Below, in pieces: positions 6,186-12,211 of a DNA stretch of 12,211 nt. The notes beneath the pieces were generated by a model. The model worked only from the letters and a program-made list of their open reading frames with translations, did not search any database and was not told the origin of the DNA. A program made the translations under genes and the position numbers. Each line of letters begins with the position of its first letter. The first letter of the stretch is position 1. The stretch is from Candidatus Poribacteria bacterium (lineage in GTDB: Bacteria; Poribacteria; WGA-4E; WGA-3G), in contig VXZL01000152.1 of NCBI GenBank assembly GCA_009845505.1, forward strand, positions 1-12,211, written 5' to 3'.

Positions 6186-7349
6186 CTAATCTTTAAGTTG
6201 TGAAATTTTGACCCAACCGAGGGGTGCAATAGGGTTTTGTCCACGATATAAAATCCGTCGTGTTTTGGGAAACTCACGTTCATCATATTCCCCACGTTTG
6301 GAACGGCTTTCGCCCAATCGAAAGCGTTCTCGTAAATCCATCCATAGATCCTCGCGCGCTTCTTCGTCATCTGTAAATAGTGCAGCGACGGTGTTCGTAT
6401 GGTAGCCGGTTCCCCACCCGATTTGCAAAAGGAATTCATCTTCTGATAGCGTATTATTTACACCAATTAAGTCATCATAGCGGTTAGCAATCTCAAATAG
6501 TTCGTAACCGGAAAAGAAGTCCCGTTCATCTTGTGCGTATTTTTCTGTTGCTGATCGACAGATTTTAGTGATATTTCGCAGTACGTTCTCTTGTAAATCG
6601 TTAAAACCGAGGCGATTCTTTTCATGTTGGCGAAGGAGACGTTCGTCAATCTTAAGGGTAAACGTGAGGCGTTGATTGGTTTGAAATTGTTGGACGAAGT
6701 TTTTATACTCCTGATTCCGCTCTATCTTCTGGACGAGTTGGTTCTTTTGATTAAGTGTAACAGTCCATGCCATTCCGATTTCAAGCGCATCACTATGAAG
6801 TGGCTCGGTATCACTGACTTGCAAGGCACGCAGGAGATCGTGATTTGGGTCTTTACCGAAAGCGAGAGATTCTACCTGTCGTCCGGGTTGCTCCCTTCTT
6901 GGGTTGCCGCGTGGTTCCCGCTCAATCAGGGTTTCTAATTGACGTAGACTTTTGTCATAGATCTGATCATTTTCACTCAGTATTTCACCTAACAGTGCGG
7001 TTCGGATTGCCCCTTTGAGTGTGCTACCCGGGATATAGGGCCGGTTTCCAACTGACTTGATTGCCTCTCGGATTTCGACCTCCTCCGGACTTTGTGGACA
7101 CGAGAGGGTATATGCAGAAAGTTTTGATAGATCGGCAGTGTGTTGCTGTAAGTAGCGTTGCCATCTGAAGTTGCGGTCTGCCATTTCGGAGGTTAGCCTG
7201 TTCAGGTCGGTACTCGGATGTGCCAAGACTTTGTCTAAGTCGATATGATACCATCTGCCATTGGCGTAGCAGCCGTCTATCTGATTTAAGGTTTCGCCTG
7301 AACCGATATGGACGGGTGTGATAACCTGCAGTTGATATGTCTGTTTCAT
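6186..7349 (-). CDS. csm5: type III-A CRISPR RAMP protein Csm5
   Basis: This 387-residue Cas7-like RAMP protein caps the Csm3 backbone and binds the 3' side of the crRNA in the type III-A complex. The start MKQTYQLQVITPVHIGSG (1-18) is the classic first RAMP strand and loop. PYIPGSTLKGAIRTALL at 104-120 is the second conserved block, and LLQIGWGTGYHTNTV at 307-321 is the glycine-rich C-terminal block typical of Csm5. The start at 7349 is preferred over one 63 bases upstream: it has AGAGGT 6 bases before it and overlaps the csm4 stop as ATGA, indicating translational coupling. It is the last gene of the operon; no csm6 follows, only a repeat and a convergent gene. Confidence 0.95.
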   Translation of the reverse strand: MKQTYQLQVITPVHIGSGETLNQIDGCYANGRWYHIDLDKVLAHPSTDLNRLTSEMADRNFRWQRYLQQHTADLSKLSAYTLSCPQSPEEVEIREAIKSVGNRPYIPGSTLKGAIRTALLGEILSENDQIYDKSLRQLETLIEREPRGNPRREQPGRQVESLAFGKDPNHDLLRALQVSDTEPLHSDALEIGMAWTVTLNQKNQLVQKIERNQEYKNFVQQFQTNQRLTFTLKIDERLLRQHEKNRLGFNDLQENVLRNITKICRSATEKYAQDERDFFSGYELFEIANRYDDLIGVNNTLSEDEFLLQIGWGTGYHTNTVAALFTDDEEAREDLWMDLRERFRLGESRSKRGEYDEREFPKTRRILYRGQNPIAPLGWVKISQLKD

Positions 7350-8377
7350 TGGACTACCTCTTTGATACCGACCTGCCATGCGTAGCCGTAACGATAGACA
7401 GGATGCACCCAATTATCAGGTTTAACATCAACCAACCGTCCTATCTGTGTGTCGCCTGTGTGTAAAACAGAGCCTTCAGTGAACATACTAATCTGTTTCC
7501 GTTGAGAAGCGGTTCCGGTAGTGCTGCCCCAACCCTTGAGTGGATTTAGTGTATAAGCGATGTTGCCAATGCGGAGCCGCGCGAGTTGTTCTGGAGACTT
7601 CGGACATATCGGTGAGAGGGTAACAAATTGGTTACGTCCTTCTGTTCCGGGCATTTCAAGCGTCGTTTCGGCAAAATCGAACAGTCCGTATCCAGCGTTT
7701 CGTTCGCCCCCAATGCCGGTGTCTCCTAATACACGCAGCAGGGTCTCAATTTTTTCTTTCGTCTCGTGAGAATCGAATTCAACAGCGAACCAGAGCCCAC
7801 AATTGGTGTTGAACTGGACGGTTTGTACATGCCATATTTCAGATCCTGCATTTTGGCTTCCCAAGGTGACACGCGGGCGCGTGTTGGTTGACCAGATCGT
7901 GAAATCGTTGCCCCTTGATGCTTCCAATTGTTCTTTCTCTTTTGGAGATACCCAGACCTTTTCACTGTTCATCAGATTACCTTCGTCGAATTGCGGTGGA
8001 TTTCCAGAGATGATTTCTTGAAAGACGGATTGGGAGACGAATTGGACGCGTTTTGCATCTTTGGGGACATTCTCCGAGGGTTTCGGAAAATTTAGGGGTC
8101 TGGGAAAAAGATAAAGGTCTTGTGCAAAAGGGAAAGCGGAAGTTAGCATAAAAGGTAAACCCGAACCGTCCCTTGTGTAAGCGTCGAGAAAGCGCGTAAG
8201 GCTTTCCGTGCCATAAAAAGTTGCCCATGTCTGGCAGATCGCCGAAAAGAGGGTATCCGCCGGGATATAGGTTTCGGTCTTCTCTAAACCGAGGCTTCCC
8301 TCCTGCGCGGGTCCGGTAGTGCGTCCGAGATGTAATTGGGTTTTGAAGGTTAAACGATAGATAGTATAGGTCGGCAT
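7346..8377 (-). CDS. csm4: type III-A CRISPR RAMP protein Csm4
   Basis: This 343-residue Cas5-like protein should bind the 5' handle of the crRNA and contact Cas10 at the foot of the complex. The first RAMP region has HLGR at 16-19 and a family-typical IPADTLFSAI at 38-47. The glycine-rich loop GIGGERNAGYGLF at 221-233 is characteristic of Csm4/Cas5. The ATG at 8377 has AGGA 8 bases upstream. Its stop overlaps the csm5 start by the four bases ATGA. Unlike the other junctions of this operon, it is separated from csm3 by 125 bases containing a palindromic repeat, which may affect its expression. No damage to the frame is seen. Confidence 0.95.
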   Translation of the reverse strand: MPTYTIYRLTFKTQLHLGRTTGPAQEGSLGLEKTETYIPADTLFSAICQTWATFYGTESLTRFLDAYTRDGSGLPFMLTSAFPFAQDLYLFPRPLNFPKPSENVPKDAKRVQFVSQSVFQEIISGNPPQFDEGNLMNSEKVWVSPKEKEQLEASRGNDFTIWSTNTRPRVTLGSQNAGSEIWHVQTVQFNTNCGLWFAVEFDSHETKEKIETLLRVLGDTGIGGERNAGYGLFDFAETTLEMPGTEGRNQFVTLSPICPKSPEQLARLRIGNIAYTLNPLKGWGSTTGTASQRKQISMFTEGSVLHTGDTQIGRLVDVKPDNWVHPVYRYGYAWQVGIKEVVQ

Positions 8378-8418
8378 AGACCATCCTGTTTTCTATTCAA
8401 TCTGATGTGGGCAAGGGG

Positions 8419-8492
8419 ACCTTGAAGAAACACCCAAGCAAAACCCCTCTACGTGTCATAATATTTCTCGTAGGGGTTGGGTTTCCCAACCC
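8419..8492 (-). repeat. palindromic repeat element between csm3 and csm4, possible attenuator
   Basis: On the transcript strand, GGGTTGGG (8492-8485) pairs perfectly with CCCAACCC (8481-8474) across AAA. Alternatively AACCCCTACG (8478-8469) pairs with CGTAGAGGGGTT (8453-8442) with a 2-base bulge, and that stem ends in TTTT. The two hairpins share bases 8474-8478 and so exclude each other. The 8419-8453 part is related to 6132-6176. A repeat insertion is seen directly; a regulatory role is inference. Confidence 0.6.
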
Positions 8493-8502
8493 ATAGGACG
8501 TA

Positions 8503-9330
8503 TTATTGATTGGAGAGAGTCTGTAGAATTTGTTCGGTATAATTAGCTTGACGTAAGGCTGTAATATTCGGATCCGTATCAATAGTGATGGGAGCAACCG
8601 CTACATTCTCATAACATTCGCGGGATTTAAAGGTCATCTTTAGGTTTTCAAATTTAATCTGCCCGGAACCGCGGGACCCTGCGCCACCGAGGTAATCATC
8701 TTCTAAGAGCTCCATGCCTTTAAGGACGGTGTCGAAAAACATAAGTTCGTCTTGAAGTTGCTTGCTTTTATCATTTTTGTCTTGTGTATAGAGGCTGTGG
8801 ACTATCTGAAAGGGTCCAAAAGTTGTTCCAGCGGGAACGCGCTCTTGTTGTCGAGGTGTCGCCGCAGAGGTAATCCGGTCAATAGCGACTTCCGTCTTGA
8901 TTTCGGTGAAGTCGGTATCCGTGTCAGCCCTATCAAGTGCCGCCAAGGATTCCGGTGTCAAGAAAGCATCGCGGACAATGAGGCGTGTCGGCATCGTCTT
9001 TCCAGCCAATTGCCGTATAGGTGCGACCCCAAAGACTTGACAAACTGGACAGACGTTATAATCCGCTGGCGTTTGACATTCATGAACTCGCACATCTCGC
9101 CCAACTCGCTTATCGAGCGATTTACCGAAGTGTCGGTCCAGCAAACCGCGCATCTTGCCGCGTAGAGACGATCCGGGTATGTAGGGTTGACGGTTGAAGG
9201 CATTGCGTATTACGGGATTATCGATACCTCCGATATCCAACTCACCAGAATTTCCGCCGATATGGAGACCGGTGAGGGCGTTAATCGTGCCTTGTAGAAA
9301 AATTTTACCTTGTAGTTGTATATTTGACAT
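8503..9330 (-). CDS. csm3: type III-A CRISPR backbone RAMP and target-RNA endonuclease Csm3
   Basis: This 275-residue Cas7 protein polymerises along the crRNA and cuts bound target RNA at 6-nt intervals. GLHIGG (21-26) and GGIDNPVI (34-41) are textbook Csm3. Asp37 corresponds by motif to the catalytic aspartate studied as Asp33 in Streptococcus thermophilus Csm3, so target cleavage should be intact. PYIPGSSLRGKMRGLL (49-64) is the conserved second block. His83, Cys85, Cys94 and Cys97 (in CPVC) could form a zinc site as in some Csm3 proteins. The glycine-rich block GGAGSRGSGQIKF is at 215-227. The start at 9330 is chosen because AAGGAGG lies 5 bases upstream, the strongest ribosome site in the operon; an upstream extension to 9438 would overlap csm2 and is not conserved in type. 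Confidence 0.97.
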   Translation of the reverse strand: MSNIQLQGKIFLQGTINALTGLHIGGNSGELDIGGIDNPVIRNAFNRQPYIPGSSLRGKMRGLLDRHFGKSLDKRVGRDVRVHECQTPADYNVCPVCQVFGVAPIRQLAGKTMPTRLIVRDAFLTPESLAALDRADTDTDFTEIKTEVAIDRITSAATPRQQERVPAGTTFGPFQIVHSLYTQDKNDKSKQLQDELMFFDTVLKGMELLEDDYLGGAGSRGSGQIKFENLKMTFKSRECYENVAVAPITIDTDPNITALRQANYTEQILQTLSNQ

Positions 9331-9340
9331 GTACGCCTCC

Positions 9341-12056
<2,716 letters not shown>

Positions 12057-12155
12057 TGAATAGGGTCCTCGTGATCTCAAATTTCAGCGAATATAAGTCA
12101 AACAGCAGCAAAGTGTTTCCACGAACTTATCATCCGAAATATGTTTCGACTCCAT

Positions 12156-12164
12156 ATTATACCA
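12156..12164 (-). promoter_or_regulatory. extended -10 promoter for the csm operon
   Basis: The minus strand reads TGGTATAAT about 95 bases before the cas10 start, with no clear -35 (gaggaa at the expected place). The surrounding 11-mer is identical to that before comEC. A 5-bp inverted repeat, cgaaa-tatg-tttcg at 12135-12148, straddles the expected transcription start and could be an operator. Nothing else recognisable lies in 12081-12211, and no CRISPR repeat is seen there. Confidence 0.5.
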
Positions 12165-12211
12165 ATTCTAATTGATAATTCCTCTTAAAAGGTTGACTAT
12201 TTTTCAGCGAT

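Noticed and set aside
6092..6439. Overlapping minus-strand frame inside and beyond the csm5 end
   Set aside because: It lies in another frame of csm5, lacks any recognisable family and runs through the intergenic repeat.
7350..7412. 21-residue N-terminal extension of csm5
   Set aside because: It would overlap csm4 by 67 bases; the start at 7349 has a ribosome site, an ATGA coupling and a conserved first RAMP strand.
12057..12080. Upstream TTG start for cas10 at 12080
   Set aside because: No ribosome site precedes it, while GAGGA precedes the TTG at 12056; the HD motif is close to the N-terminus either way.

Overview
The window looks like a chromosomal segment from an uncultured Gram-negative-type bacterium. 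The best guess is a Candidatus Poribacteria-like lineage. That guess rests on degenerate 7-bp tandem arrays at gene ends, small palindromic intergenic elements and the mix of protein families. It comes from recollection of such genomes, not a search, and is tentative.

Left half (1-6029): four unrelated genes separated by repeat-rich spacers. They are a zinc-dependent medium-chain alcohol dehydrogenase (+), a full-length ComEC/Rec2 DNA-uptake channel with an intact metallo-beta-lactamase domain (-), an Eis-like GNAT acetyltransferase (+) and a small polytopic membrane protein with a histidine/aspartate motif (+). The dehydrogenase and comEC converge, and both stop codons lie inside 7-bp repeat arrays. 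comEC and the acetyltransferase diverge from a spacer that carries another array and the clearest promoter in the window.

Right half (6186-12056): a five-gene minus-strand operon encoding a type III-A CRISPR effector complex in the order cas10(csm1)-csm2-csm3-csm4-csm5. Spacing is tight: 1 nt between cas10 and csm2, 10 nt between csm2 and csm3, and an ATGA overlap between csm4 and csm5. The exception is a 125-nt gap between csm3 and csm4 that holds a palindromic repeat element. Cas10 keeps its HD nuclease motif and GGDD cyclase motif, and Csm3 keeps its catalytic aspartate. By family knowledge the complex should cleave target RNA, degrade ssDNA and make cyclic oligoadenylate. No cas6, csm6 or other recognisable cyclic-oligoadenylate effector, no cas1/cas2 and no CRISPR array is present here; the operon is followed by a convergent unrelated gene.

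There is no clearly new gene system. The points most worth a second look are the 7-bp arrays with an in-phase 26-bp insert, the two alternative hairpins inside the csm operon and the related copy after csm5, two small hairpins that differ by a compensatory base-pair change, the missing zinc-knuckle cysteines in Cas10, and the missing accessory CRISPR genes. No gene-free stretch exceeds 300 bases; the longest, 5278-5468, is filled with repeats.
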